Shown here one piece after another: positions 7,141 through 15,802 of a DNA stretch of 36,930 nucleotides. Source of the DNA: an uncultured Bacteroidia bacterium (GTDB lineage: Bacteria; Bacteroidota; Bacteroidia; Bacteroidales; F082); the NCBI GenBank assembly GCA_902794155.1, contig CADBGN010000015.1:1-36930 (forward strand). Reading direction: 5' to 3'. Position 1 is the first letter of the stretch; each line of letters starts with the position of its first letter. Made by a program: the position numbers and the translations under genes. The notes below the pieces were generated by a model. That model did not search any database, was not told the DNA's origin, and saw only the letters and a program-made list of their open reading frames with translations.

Positions 7141-8265
7141 TTAGTTCAGCATGACCGGCATGAGCAACATGAGCAGGTCTTCAGCCTCGTTCTCGTTTTC
7201 GACGGGAGTGATGATACCGGCACGGTTAGGAGCCGACATCTCAATCTTCACCGTCTCGGAGTCGAAGTTGCTCAGCATCTCTTGCAGGAAGCGTGAGTTG
7301 AAGCCGATTTCCATGTCGTCGCCTTCATAGCTGCACGTCAGGCGTTCCTTGGCTTCGTTGTAGAAGTCGATATCCTCAGCGGTCAATGTGAGCTCTTGTC
7401 CCGCAATGCGGAAACGCACCTGGTGCGTGGCCTTGCTGGAGAACACAGCCACACGACGGATGGCCGAGAGGAAGGTCTGACGGTCAATGGTCAGCTGGTT
7501 GGGGTTCTGCTTCGGAATGACTGCGTCATAGTTGGGATAGCGGCCTTCGATGAGGCGGCAGATCAGCTGATAGTCGCCAAACGTAAACGAAGCATTGGTC
7601 TTGTTGAACTCGATGCGAACGGGCTCGTCGGCCAAGGTAGCCAGAATGCTCTTCAGTTGGTTGATGGGCTTCTTCGGCATGATGAACGAGGCCACCACGT
7701 CCGACTTGACGTCCATCCTTCTGTAACGCACCAGCTTGTGGGCATCAGTGGCGACGAAGGTCAGGAAGTCGGCGGTCATCTCCATCAACACGCCCGACAT
7801 GATGGGACGGATCTCATCCATACCCGTGGCGAAGACGGTCTTCTCGAAACCTTTGGCGAGCACGTCGGCAGGAATCTCCCAAACCGAAGTATCAGCCATG
7901 GCGGGCAGCTGTGGGAACTCGTCGCTCTTGTGACCCGCAAGTTTATAGCGGCCTTCCCCAGCGATCAGTTCGACTGCCAAAGTATTGTTGTCAACCGAAA
8001 CCGTAATCGGCACATCAGGGAAGTTCTTCATGATTTCCAACAACAGACGGGCGGGAATCGTCACTTCACCCGTACCATCAACCATGTCAGGTGTGATGCA
8101 CACCGTCATGGTCACATCCAAGTCGGAGGAGGTGATTTTCAGCTGGTTCTCGTCCAGATGGAACAGGAAGTCGTCCAAGATGGGCAAAGTGTTCTTGGAG
8201 CCGATGACACCGCTAAGGGCTTGCAGGCTCTTTAATAGTTTAAGGCTTGATACTATGAATTTCAT
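7141..8265 (-). CDS. dnaN: DNA polymerase III beta subunit (sliding clamp)
   Basis: The beta clamp is a ring-shaped dimer that tethers the replicative polymerase to DNA and acts as a hub for repair proteins. The protein is 374 residues, the normal length for three clamp domains. It begins MKFIVSSLKLLKSLQALSGV and continues 'KNTLPILDDFLFHL', the usual domain I signature. 'ATDAHKLVRYRR' lies in the middle domain. The chain ends LLMPVMLN, the conserved C-terminal strand that forms part of the peptide-binding pocket. It is not next to dnaA or recF here; such separation is common in Bacteroidota. It lies 94 bases downstream of the 1565-residue gene on the same strand, so it may be read from that transcript, its own promoter, or both. 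A good -7 box was not found. Confidence 0.97.
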   Translation of the reverse strand: MKFIVSSLKLLKSLQALSGVIGSKNTLPILDDFLFHLDENQLKITSSDLDVTMTVCITPDMVDGTGEVTIPARLLLEIMKNFPDVPITVSVDNNTLAVELIAGEGRYKLAGHKSDEFPQLPAMADTSVWEIPADVLAKGFEKTVFATGMDEIRPIMSGVLMEMTADFLTFVATDAHKLVRYRRMDVKSDVVASFIMPKKPINQLKSILATLADEPVRIEFNKTNASFTFGDYQLICRLIEGRYPNYDAVIPKQNPNQLTIDRQTFLSAIRRVAVFSSKATHQVRFRIAGQELTLTAEDIDFYNEAKERLTCSYEGDDMEIGFNSRFLQEMLSNFDSETVKIEMSAPNRAGIITPVENENEAEDLLMLLMPVMLN

Positions 8266-8359
8266 TGCGTTATATGTTTTTTATTCATTCTATTTTGAAG
8301 TGGTAAAAGTACAAATAATTGGAATATGAAGGACATTTTATCGAAAAAAAACTCAATTT

Positions 8360-11300
8360 TTAAAAACTCCCAACACTCAGTCCAGCATATTTCAGTCGGT
8401 TCAAGAAATCGAGCATCGATTCGTAGGGCACGGCCACATATTGGAATTGTTTGTCATCTTTGGTACGCGTGCGGTTCTTCTCTTTGGTTTCAGACAAACG
8501 CTGGTTGATGTCGGAGAAGGTGCAATGCACCTGGAATTGTCCGTCGCCAGAGTTGTAGTTGAGATAAGCTTGGAACATGTCGTCTTGGAAATAATAAGTG
8601 ATGTTGCCCAAACGGCGGTCGAACACAACACAACCCGTAACGTATTTGTTGACGACATGGCTGCCGAAGTTGCCCAAGCCGATCTTGCCTACCGAAACGA
8701 AGGCATGCATCTTGTCGTTCCATACCATCTTCAGGTCAGGAATCACGATGGTGTTGCAGTAAAAATCAGAAGAGGACTCTATCTGCGGATAGCCGCCTGC
8801 CAATTCGATGTTCTTGCGCAGTTCTTCCGTCTTTTCCTCAGATGTCTCCGAACGATAATAAGGCAGGAAATTGGTCTGTGTCAAGTCGATTGACTCACCT
8901 GACACATTGGCAAAGACTTCCGCCATGGCCTGCATCGCCGCATCGTCGAAAACAGGCGCATTGAACACGTTGATGCCCTGCAAAGTGAGACTGTCGTTGG
9001 GATATTGCGTGTAGTCACCATGAACGACAAAGGTAGCCAAAGGTGTGTTAAATCCCAAATCAGTAGTACCATGTCCGTTGATGATGCCACGGGAATCAAG
9101 TTCTAGTTGGGCGTCATATTTTGTTTCGTCGCTCACAACGAAACGCAGGCTATCGGCATCAAACCACAAGACACCGTTCATGGGTTCGGTTTCATCAAGG
9201 TCTTTCCTACCTTCCTTGGGGGTTAGGAAAGAGCCGAAATAGCCACCGTCGATGGCCAATTCATAATACAGGCCGTTTGTCATCCTCTCGTCCGCTTTGC
9301 GTATCCGTTCCACATCAATGGGGATGCGAATCGATGAGGGGTCGATATGGGTCGCCGAGACAAACCAATGGTTGAGGGAAACTATGGAATCCATAGCCAT
9401 AGGCTCTGTCGCTGGATTAAAGTCATCTTCGACGATAGGCATATCCATACCCGTTGAGTCACTCAACATTTCGTCCATCCCAACAAGCAAGGAGTCCTCA
9501 ACATGCTCCACGACAACCACCTGAGGCTCTTCAAACGCCAATAATGCAAACTTGCCATCGTAATAGCCCAACTCCTCTGAAGCATCCAAAGTCAGTCTAC
9601 CTCGGAAACCAAACTGCGTGTTCAGCTTGAAGTCAGCGGTGTCAGTAATATGAGCATAGCCATGTGTGATGCCTCCAACAGGCACAATGGTGTCCATCAG
9701 AATCGGGGTGCGGGCGCCATCGGCATTCACATAGTCCCATGTGCCTTGCGCATCGTAGTAGTTACGACTGTGGATGTTCACCACAGCATTTTTATACAGA
9801 TGGAATTGATTTAAGGTGTCGGCCAACAGATCGCCATTGACGAGCTCAAGCTTCGATTCGGCATTAATATCAACATCATGCATATAGGGGAACACGGCAG
9901 CATCAGCCACTCGGATGATCTTCACGTCGTGGGCATGGATGACGTAGTTGGTCATGTCGTATTCGGCATTCATGCTGTAGAACTGCAAAGAATCTTGTTC
10001 GGGCACCAGCGAGATGAATTTGGATGCATTGTTATGCACTTCTAGCAGTTCTTCGTATGTCGTAGCAGTAGCATAATCGCCAAAACTCTCTACAGGGTTA
10101 TAAAGATGCAGACTGTTGGTGGCCATGTCCCATTCAGCTTCCTTTAACGAACAGATGTATTGATTCATTGGGAAATCAAGGCTACTGTTTTGGTCTAAAT
10201 AGTCGTATTTTACCTTTTGTGCGTCAAAGTCGACATTGGCTCGGTAGTTGGTTGCGGCAAAAGCGATGTTCGCCGTATCAGCGGAATACAACAGAAATCG
10301 AGCCGAATCAGCCACAAAGGTTCTAGAGTCCAAAGCGAAATGGTCGGAATCGAACTCAGTCAGTCCGAAGCGCAACTTACCATCAGCCTCATAGCCATCA
10401 GGCGACAGTGTTGTCTTTCCCGAGAAATATGTATCGCCATACATGCAGATGGGCTGGTCTATGGTCTCGGTTGTCAGTTCAGGCAATCTAATGTCCCATT
10501 TCAAACGAAGTGCATCTGCTGAAGCCATGGGAAATCCTGTACCATCTTCTCGTGGCACCATCTTGAACTGATTGGTGATAGCAGTAACTGAATCAAGATA
10601 AAACATAAACTGGTCGGAATTGAAGGCAGAAGTCTGATAGTCGAGCTTGCCCTCGCCAAAGAAACCGCTTCGCGAAAGAAAGACTTTGTTGTGGAATCGT
10701 CCCAAGTCTCCATACAAAGGATAGGATGCCGTTTCGTCCTCCCCTATCTGATGGACGAAGCCCAAGGAGAAGTCTTCCATGACCACCAAAGGCTGCTCGA
10801 TGTTGGGCATGATGCCGCCCGACACCAGCTCGCCATCGAAACGCACTTTCCGCATCGAGAGGTCGTTCAGGCTGTCGACGACAAAAGGATACACGCTATA
10901 ATAGAACTTGCCATCAAGGTCAGCTGCAGTCTGTACGGAGTCAACATTGCCGGGATGGAACACACCTCCGTTGATTTTCCTGTAGAACTTGAAACCTTCA
11001 GCTTCACTGTGGAAGATGGGATAATCCGGTGTCTCATAACGACTTGACTTATTGTCGCCATGGTCGATTTCCAACCGTCCCTTCAATTTTTCTAAAGTGC
11101 CATCAACAGGAATGATATGGTTATCGTAACGAGCATAGAAACGTAACGAGTCAATTTTTTTCATATTTATGGCAAAGTCTTCATAATTGAACTCGCTGTC
11201 TTTGGTGAAAAACTCAAACATTCCTGCAAGAATGCCTCCCGAAAACTTAAAATTCTGGTTTTTTGTAAAGGTAATTCTTCCAAAGTCGGGAACGATGACC

Positions 11301-13057
11301 ACGCGTTTGCGGTCGCTCAACGATATAGCAGAGCCATTGACGCCTTCGATTTGACTCGTAATGCCAAACACCAAAAGATCGTTAGTATGCAAGTCAAGTT
11401 GAAGATTAGGCTGCCGATTGGTAGTGAGCGTGTGTAGTTTGATAACATCGTAATCGATAGTCTCTCGATAGGAATCCACCACGTCGAAAAAACGTGGCAA
11501 AGCTGTAGCCCATTTTGTATCTGAATCATACTCCACGTATCCCTCTGCTTGCAAACGAAGCATCACCGAAATGACCTGCTCGATGGGATAACCCAAATAG
11601 GAAGCCAAGTCCCCCACGGCGAACTTCACCTGACGGTCTACATTGTCGAAACCTTGGAGGAATTTCTCGATACGAATCATTGGATGTGACTGATCCATTC
11701 CTTGCAAACGTTTGAAGTCATCGTGACGGAAATAGTTCACCGATACGACATCGCCCTCGCTCACCGGGTTGACGCCTTCCATCCTCCTGAAATCCACCTG
11801 ATTGCCATCAATGTCCCAATACATGGCCTCAAGGAAGATATCGACACCATGGAAATAGTCGTGAAAAGGCCCGTCACCAAAATCTTTTTCGGAACGGTAA
11901 GCCATCATCTTACGGGTTTTGTTGTCATAGCGGAAACCAATATCATTGTGATAAAGGGAATCCATTTCCACACCCGACAACGAGTCTGTCATATAAACAC
12001 GCAAAGCAACATTATCTGACACCAAGAGCTCATCCATCGACATCAGGAAACGGGGCGACTGAACCCTCACGACCTCCTTGCCTCCTTGGCGGAAATGGAA
12101 AACGGCTTTTTTGTTGACGCCGCCAAACACATCCACCTGGTTGCCCATCATACCAATGCCACCCTCGAAGTCAATATTGTGCATTAAGTTAGGAATGGAA
12201 TAATCAGAACGATACGACCTCACGCGAGGAAACATCGTTTTCTCGTTAGGCGCATTCACCAAAACTTTGTCCTCATAACGGCACAAGATGTCCTGATTGA
12301 AATGCTGTCGTTCATGGAAAATGGCCGAGTCGATGGCATATTCGGAACGACTGAGATCAAGTTCGTAGAAATCGGGCAAGGTTACATATACAGTCTCAGG
12401 TGAAATATTGAAGCGCGACCAATCGGCACTGCCTCCCATGCCCTCCCAACGGTTGCCTTCCAAATAATATACGCCTTTGGTATTCTTAAGCAACGACTCA
12501 TCTTTTTGTGACACCAAGGCTAAGGTTCCATCAACTGACAACTCAAACTTATCCTTCGATGGGAAACTCCATAGTGCATCACGTAGCGTCCATTGGGAAT
12601 TGCCTTTGGCAGACAAGACCTTATCAACAAAGATGCCACGGCAGGAGGCAAGGTATTTGTCCACACCATTCAACGACTTCTGCGTCTTGGCATCTGTATA
12701 ACAAAGCCAATTATTCACATCCTTGTGGGAAAATCCCGCGGTAGGAATCTTCTGCACAACTTCAACATAATTGAAGATGTTGCCGTAAGCCTTGCCACCA
12801 GTTCGCGCATGTAGTAGCTCGCAAAGCCGCATGATCATTTCGGCCTCCTGATTGTCGTAGTAGCTATCCCAAGGCCCTTTAAATGATTGCATTATGGCCG
12901 CCGCTTCTTCTCGATCCTGTTTTGCAGTAGAAGAGTTCAAATACGACGAAAGCTTGTCATAAAAAGCGTTCTTTTCTGTAGGAAAAAACGCCTGCGCAAA
13001 CGATGGGACTACGCTCACGAAAAGCGCAAAAACAACAATCAAGATTCCTTTCTTCAT
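8360..13057 (-). CDS. very large exported protein of unknown function (1565 aa)
   Basis: The start is the ATG at 13057, giving a signal peptide (MKKGILIVVFALFVSVVPSFAQ). A start six codons earlier would bury it. I do not recognise a named family. The first ~400 residues are mixed alpha/beta, including 'IFHERQHFNQDILCRYEDK' near 255. A short winged-helix-like stretch (VGDLASYLGYPIEQVISVM) occurs near 490. From about 560 to the end the protein is beta-rich, with irregular repeats of the form 'DSLRFYARYDNHIIPVDG', 'FAINMKKIDSL' and 'DGKFxLLAFEEPQ', suggesting stacked beta-strands or a solenoid. There is no T9SS sorting domain and no transmembrane helix after the signal, so it is most likely periplasmic or attached to the outer membrane. 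The gene lies between prmA and dnaN on the same strand, 25 bases after prmA. The frame is intact over 4.7 kb, and composition resembles its neighbours. Confidence 0.85.
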   Translation of the reverse strand: MKKGILIVVFALFVSVVPSFAQAFFPTEKNAFYDKLSSYLNSSTAKQDREEAAAIMQSFKGPWDSYYDNQEAEMIMRLCELLHARTGGKAYGNIFNYVEVVQKIPTAGFSHKDVNNWLCYTDAKTQKSLNGVDKYLASCRGIFVDKVLSAKGNSQWTLRDALWSFPSKDKFELSVDGTLALVSQKDESLLKNTKGVYYLEGNRWEGMGGSADWSRFNISPETVYVTLPDFYELDLSRSEYAIDSAIFHERQHFNQDILCRYEDKVLVNAPNEKTMFPRVRSYRSDYSIPNLMHNIDFEGGIGMMGNQVDVFGGVNKKAVFHFRQGGKEVVRVQSPRFLMSMDELLVSDNVALRVYMTDSLSGVEMDSLYHNDIGFRYDNKTRKMMAYRSEKDFGDGPFHDYFHGVDIFLEAMYWDIDGNQVDFRRMEGVNPVSEGDVVSVNYFRHDDFKRLQGMDQSHPMIRIEKFLQGFDNVDRQVKFAVGDLASYLGYPIEQVISVMLRLQAEGYVEYDSDTKWATALPRFFDVVDSYRETIDYDVIKLHTLTTNRQPNLQLDLHTNDLLVFGITSQIEGVNGSAISLSDRKRVVIVPDFGRITFTKNQNFKFSGGILAGMFEFFTKDSEFNYEDFAINMKKIDSLRFYARYDNHIIPVDGTLEKLKGRLEIDHGDNKSSRYETPDYPIFHSEAEGFKFYRKINGGVFHPGNVDSVQTAADLDGKFYYSVYPFVVDSLNDLSMRKVRFDGELVSGGIMPNIEQPLVVMEDFSLGFVHQIGEDETASYPLYGDLGRFHNKVFLSRSGFFGEGKLDYQTSAFNSDQFMFYLDSVTAITNQFKMVPREDGTGFPMASADALRLKWDIRLPELTTETIDQPICMYGDTYFSGKTTLSPDGYEADGKLRFGLTEFDSDHFALDSRTFVADSARFLLYSADTANIAFAATNYRANVDFDAQKVKYDYLDQNSSLDFPMNQYICSLKEAEWDMATNSLHLYNPVESFGDYATATTYEELLEVHNNASKFISLVPEQDSLQFYSMNAEYDMTNYVIHAHDVKIIRVADAAVFPYMHDVDINAESKLELVNGDLLADTLNQFHLYKNAVVNIHSRNYYDAQGTWDYVNADGARTPILMDTIVPVGGITHGYAHITDTADFKLNTQFGFRGRLTLDASEELGYYDGKFALLAFEEPQVVVVEHVEDSLLVGMDEMLSDSTGMDMPIVEDDFNPATEPMAMDSIVSLNHWFVSATHIDPSSIRIPIDVERIRKADERMTNGLYYELAIDGGYFGSFLTPKEGRKDLDETEPMNGVLWFDADSLRFVVSDETKYDAQLELDSRGIINGHGTTDLGFNTPLATFVVHGDYTQYPNDSLTLQGINVFNAPVFDDAAMQAMAEVFANVSGESIDLTQTNFLPYYRSETSEEKTEELRKNIELAGGYPQIESSSDFYCNTIVIPDLKMVWNDKMHAFVSVGKIGLGNFGSHVVNKYVTGCVVFDRRLGNITYYFQDDMFQAYLNYNSGDGQFQVHCTFSDINQRLSETKEKNRTRTKDDKQFQYVAVPYESMLDFLNRLKYAGLSVGSF

Positions 13058-13059
13058 CA

Positions 13060-13085
13060 AATTATCAATTGTCAATTATCAATTA
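13060..13085. repeat. AT-rich intergenic repeat (ATCAATT motif)
   Basis: AATTATCAATTGTCAATT and a further ATCAATTA fill the gap between prmA and the 1565-residue gene, partly inverted around CAATTG. It is similar in kind to the AT-rich repeat upstream of tpiA. No promoter was identified in it. Confidence 0.45.
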
Positions 13086-13910
13086 CTTAACAAATTCAGC
13101 TGCCACCCAATTATTGCGACTCAGGTGACGGCAATAGCGCAAGCCAAGACACTCCGCTTTCGCCTTGATGCTGTTCAAATCCTCGGTGTAGAAACCACTG
13201 AAGAAGATATGGGCACCAGGGCGCATGGCGTCCACATAATAGTGCATGTCGCGCAGCAGGATGTTACGGTTGATGTTAGCCAGCACCACATCGTATTGTC
13301 CTTGGATAGCCAAGGCGTCACCAAGCACGACCTCGATGCTGGAGATGCCGTTCAACTCACAGTTGGTAAAGGCGTTGCGATAGGCCCATTCATCGTTGTC
13401 GATAGCCACTGTTCGAGCAGCACCCAGTTTCTTGGCAAGGATGGCCAAAACCGCTGTACCGCTGCCCATATCGAGGACTTCTTTACTTTGGAAATCCGTC
13501 TCCAGCATGAGTTGGATGATCTGGGCAGTTGTCTCATGGTTGGCCGTGCCAAACGACATCTTGGGCTCGATGACCAAGTCGAATTCGAAACTTGGGTCGG
13601 GCTCATGGAAAGGAGCACGCACACGGCAGCGTTCATTGACCACCACGGGCTGATAGGAAGCCTCCCAGAGTTCGTTCCAGTCCTTGTCGGGCATTTCCTC
13701 AATGTTCAACAGGCGGATGTCTGTGAAGGACGGCTCCATCAATAGGTTTTCAACAGCAACATCATCACGGCAGTCCTCCGAGCAATAGGCCTTCAAGCAT
13801 CGATCCTCGTCCATGAACGAATCGAAACCTATTCCTGCAAGCATCGTAATCAGCATGTCGTGCTGAATGTCGGATGACGGTGTAGTGAAACTATATTCAA
13901 TTGTTTTCAT
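13083..13910 (-). CDS. prmA: ribosomal protein L11 methyltransferase
   Basis: PrmA uses S-adenosylmethionine to methylate lysines and the N-terminus of ribosomal protein L11. 275 residues from the ATG at 13910; an upstream alternative start adds MFERKK and is less likely. The SAM-binding motif I is DMGSGTAVLAI at 147-157, a Ser/Ala variant of the usual D-x-G-x-G-T-G-x-L. Other family marks are PKMSFGTANHETT at 116-128, AIDNDEWAYRNA (acidic loop binding the ribose) near 169-180, and LANINRNIL at 210-218 where the N-I/P motif sits. It is cytoplasmic. It follows tpiA on the same strand after a 149-base gap that contains a palindromic repeat, and the 1565-residue gene follows 25 bases later. Confidence 0.92.
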   Translation of the reverse strand: MKTIEYSFTTPSSDIQHDMLITMLAGIGFDSFMDEDRCLKAYCSEDCRDDVAVENLLMEPSFTDIRLLNIEEMPDKDWNELWEASYQPVVVNERCRVRAPFHEPDPSFEFDLVIEPKMSFGTANHETTAQIIQLMLETDFQSKEVLDMGSGTAVLAILAKKLGAARTVAIDNDEWAYRNAFTNCELNGISSIEVVLGDALAIQGQYDVVLANINRNILLRDMHYYVDAMRPGAHIFFSGFYTEDLNSIKAKAECLGLRYCRHLSRNNWVAAEFVK

Positions 13911-13965
13911 CTTCTTTCTTTCAAACAAAACTTACAAAACTCTCAAAACCACCTTTTTTAGTGTC

Positions 13966-14014
13966 GCGGTACCCAACTGGGTTGCCGCCGGAAAGCCGCC
14001 AGTTGGCGCTTTCC
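13966..14014. repeat. GC-rich compound hairpin between tpiA and prmA
   Basis: The sequence GGAAAGCCGCC (13990-14000), a 4-base loop and GGCGCTTTCC (14005-14014) form a hairpin with one bulged C. Just upstream, GCGGTACCCA (13966-13975) faces TGGGTTGCCGC with small mismatches, so a second imperfect hairpin adjoins it. The CCAACTGG core occurs in both. It is much more GC-rich than the flanking DNA and could be REP-like or terminate tpiA, but no T run follows directly. Confidence 0.55.
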
Positions 14015-14059
14015 GAATCTTCTCTAAAACGTTTTATCGGTTTTGGCGGTTTTTTGAAA

Positions 14060-14839
14060 CTATTCTTCACCAATGTGTGAGGCTTGGTCGCAGATGGAGA
14101 CGAAATCATCGGCTTTCAGTGAGGCGCCGCCGATGAGGCCGCCGTCGACATCGGGTTGTGAGAACAGCTCGGTCGCATTCTTGGCGTTGCAACTGCCGCC
14201 GTATAGGATGCGAATGTCATCTGCTGTAGCTTCATCATAGTGTTCCTTAATCAAGGAACGGATGTAGGCATGCATCTCCTGTGCCTGCTCTGGTGTGGCG
14301 GTCTTGCCTGTACCGATAGCCCAAACAGGTTCGTAGGCGATGATGGCATCGTAGATGGCATCGCCGTCCAAGTGGAACAGACCTTTCTCGAGTTGTTCCT
14401 TGACAACTTCGAAATGGCGGCCTGCTTCGCGCTCTTCGAGCACCTCACCCACACAATAGATGGGCGACATGTTGTTCTCAATCAGTCGGTTGATCTTTTC
14501 GGCAAGGACTTCGTTGGTCTCACCAAAGTATTTCCTTCTCTCGCTGTGGCCCACGATGCAGTAGTCCACGTCGATGGACTTCAGCATCTTGGCAGACACC
14601 TCGCCCGTATAGGCACCCTTGTCGTAAGCGCTGCAGTTCTGTGCACCCACGTTGAAACGCTGCTCGTCGAATTCAAAGTCGGTCAGCAGTTCAAGATAAG
14701 GGAATGGCGGGCAGATGATGACTTCACAATTCAGGTCATCCATCTCGTCAAGGCGGTCAAGGATGTCATCGACCAAGGTTTGGGCCTCATCGAACGTGAG
14801 GTTCATTTTCCAGTTTCCGGCTACGATTTTGCTTCTCAT
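14060..14839 (-). CDS. tpiA: triosephosphate isomerase
   Basis: Interconverts dihydroxyacetone phosphate and glyceraldehyde 3-phosphate in glycolysis and gluconeogenesis, as a cytoplasmic TIM-barrel dimer. It is full length at 259 residues. Catalytic residues are visible: Lys11 in GNWKMN, His98 in VGHSERR, Glu170 in AYEPVWAIGTGKTA. The phosphate-gripping loop-6 region (AIGTGKTA) and the loop YGGSCNAKNA near 213 are intact. The start codon is clear. Upstream lies a ~90-base AT-rich repeat tract and a -7 element at 14968-14975, so the leader would be about 120 bases. prmA follows on the same strand, separated by a GC-rich hairpin. Confidence 0.97.
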   Translation of the reverse strand: MRSKIVAGNWKMNLTFDEAQTLVDDILDRLDEMDDLNCEVIICPPFPYLELLTDFEFDEQRFNVGAQNCSAYDKGAYTGEVSAKMLKSIDVDYCIVGHSERRKYFGETNEVLAEKINRLIENNMSPIYCVGEVLEEREAGRHFEVVKEQLEKGLFHLDGDAIYDAIIAYEPVWAIGTGKTATPEQAQEMHAYIRSLIKEHYDEATADDIRILYGGSCNAKNATELFSQPDVDGGLIGGASLKADDFVSICDQASHIGEE

Positions 14840-14847
14840 AACTATTT

Positions 14848-14939
14848 CGATTTAAAGATTTAAGATTCAAAGATTTAAAGATTTAAAAATTCAAAAATTC
14901 TAAATTCAAAGATTTAAGTTTTAAAGATTCAAAGATTGA
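14848..14939. repeat. AT-rich degenerate tandem repeat upstream of tpiA
   Basis: The words GATTTAAA, GATTCAAA and AATTCAAA recur about ten times in ~90 bases. A similar shorter tract (ATTCAAAATTTAAA) occurs at 17543-17582. It lies in the presumed tpiA leader. No hairpin of note is seen, and regulation is unproven. Confidence 0.6.
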
Positions 14940-14967
14940 AACTCTGGAATCATAGAATTTAAAATGC

Positions 14968-14975
14968 CAAAAATA
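14968..14975 (-). promoter_or_regulatory. putative -7 element for tpiA
   Basis: On the minus strand TATTTTTG matches TAnnTTTG, about 130 bases before the tpiA start. No TTTG was found at the -33 distance. It is divergent from the promoter at 14983-15013. Confidence 0.4.
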
Positions 14976-14982
14976 CGAATTT

Positions 14983-15013
14983 TTCGTTTACTAACTGTTT
15001 TTTTCTACCTTTG
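14983..15013 (+). promoter_or_regulatory. Bacteroidota promoter for the outer-membrane protein gene
   Basis: TTCG (3 of 4 to TTTG) at 14983-14986, 19 bases, then TACCTTTG at 15006-15013. The -7 element is an exact consensus match, 27 bases before the ATG at 15041. Confidence 0.7.
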
Positions 15014-15040
15014 CAAAACAAATCACAAATAGATGTAGAC

Positions 15041-15799
15041 ATGAAGAAGGCTTTTCTCTTTGTTTTTCTGGTTTTTGCAAGCATGCTGTGCTTCGCCCAA
15101 GACGAACTCCCCACGGTTGTTCCGGATCGTCCAGGCTATACTTGGGGCGCTGATGTGACACCTCACCAAAAACTGATTTGGGACCATGGCTTCGGCTTCG
15201 AAAAAACACCTGAAGGGGCCAGCACCTTTACGCTCAGCAGCAGCATATTACGCTACGGTCTCTTCGAAAACATGGAACTGCGTGTAGGCACCGACTTCAT
15301 GATGTATAATGATGGCGAAGCCATGGAACCCACATTCGGCATCAATCCGCTTACCATCGGGACAAAGCTGAAAGTCTACGAAGGCTCTGGCATTCTGCCT
15401 TCCATTGGTTTGTTGGCCGAAGTACAATCCCCACACATAGGCTCGAAAGGCCTGCTCCCCTCCCACCTTGCCCCGTCAATGTATCTGGTTTTTGAGAATC
15501 CCGTGACCGACTGGTTCGGAATATGCTATAATGTTGGCGAACAATGGAATGGAGAAACAGCCAAGCCCACCACCTTCTTGGGCCTATGCCTATATTTCAG
15601 CTTTAACGACCAATTTGGTGCTTTTGTTGATTCCTATAACTACTTGAACTCTGAGGAAGGCAACCAATACATGAGCGAGATTGGCTTTACATGGCTCGTG
15701 TCGCGTCGCGTTCAGCTCGACATTGAAGGCGACTTCGACCTGCAGAATTTCGGCAAGTATTATGCCGTTGGCTGCGGCGTGTCGTGGATGATCAACTAG
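15041..15799 (+). CDS. outer-membrane beta-barrel protein (phenol_MetA_deg-like)
   Basis: 252 residues from the ATG at 15041; an in-frame start 30 bases upstream would sit before the signal peptide. The signal MKKAFLFVFLVFASMLCFAQ is followed by alternating hydrophobic strands typical of a beta-barrel of about ten to twelve strands, ending in an aromatic-rich C-terminus (VGCGVSWMIN). The start of the mature protein, 'VVPDRPGYTWGADVTP', and 'FENMELRVGTDF' fit the transporter-like PF13557 group, once named after phenol degradation but widespread with unknown substrates. I infer outer-membrane location and passage of small molecules, not a particular substrate. It has its own promoter. It meets the convergent hydrolase gene with only 3 bases between the stops and no visible terminator. 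Confidence 0.75.
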   Translation: MKKAFLFVFLVFASMLCFAQDELPTVVPDRPGYTWGADVTPHQKLIWDHGFGFEKTPEGASTFTLSSSILRYGLFENMELRVGTDFMMYNDGEAMEPTFGINPLTIGTKLKVYEGSGILPSIGLLAEVQSPHIGSKGLLPSHLAPSMYLVFENPVTDWFGICYNVGEQWNGETAKPTTFLGLCLYFSFNDQFGAFVDSYNYLNSEEGNQYMSEIGFTWLVSRRVQLDIEGDFDLQNFGKYYAVGCGVSWMIN

Positions 15800-15802
15800 T
15801 CA

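Noticed and set aside
8266-8359. dnaN promoter with a TACTTTTA box
   Set aside because: It matches 7 of 8 positions but lacks the G and a -33 TTTG at the right spacing, so I left it out.
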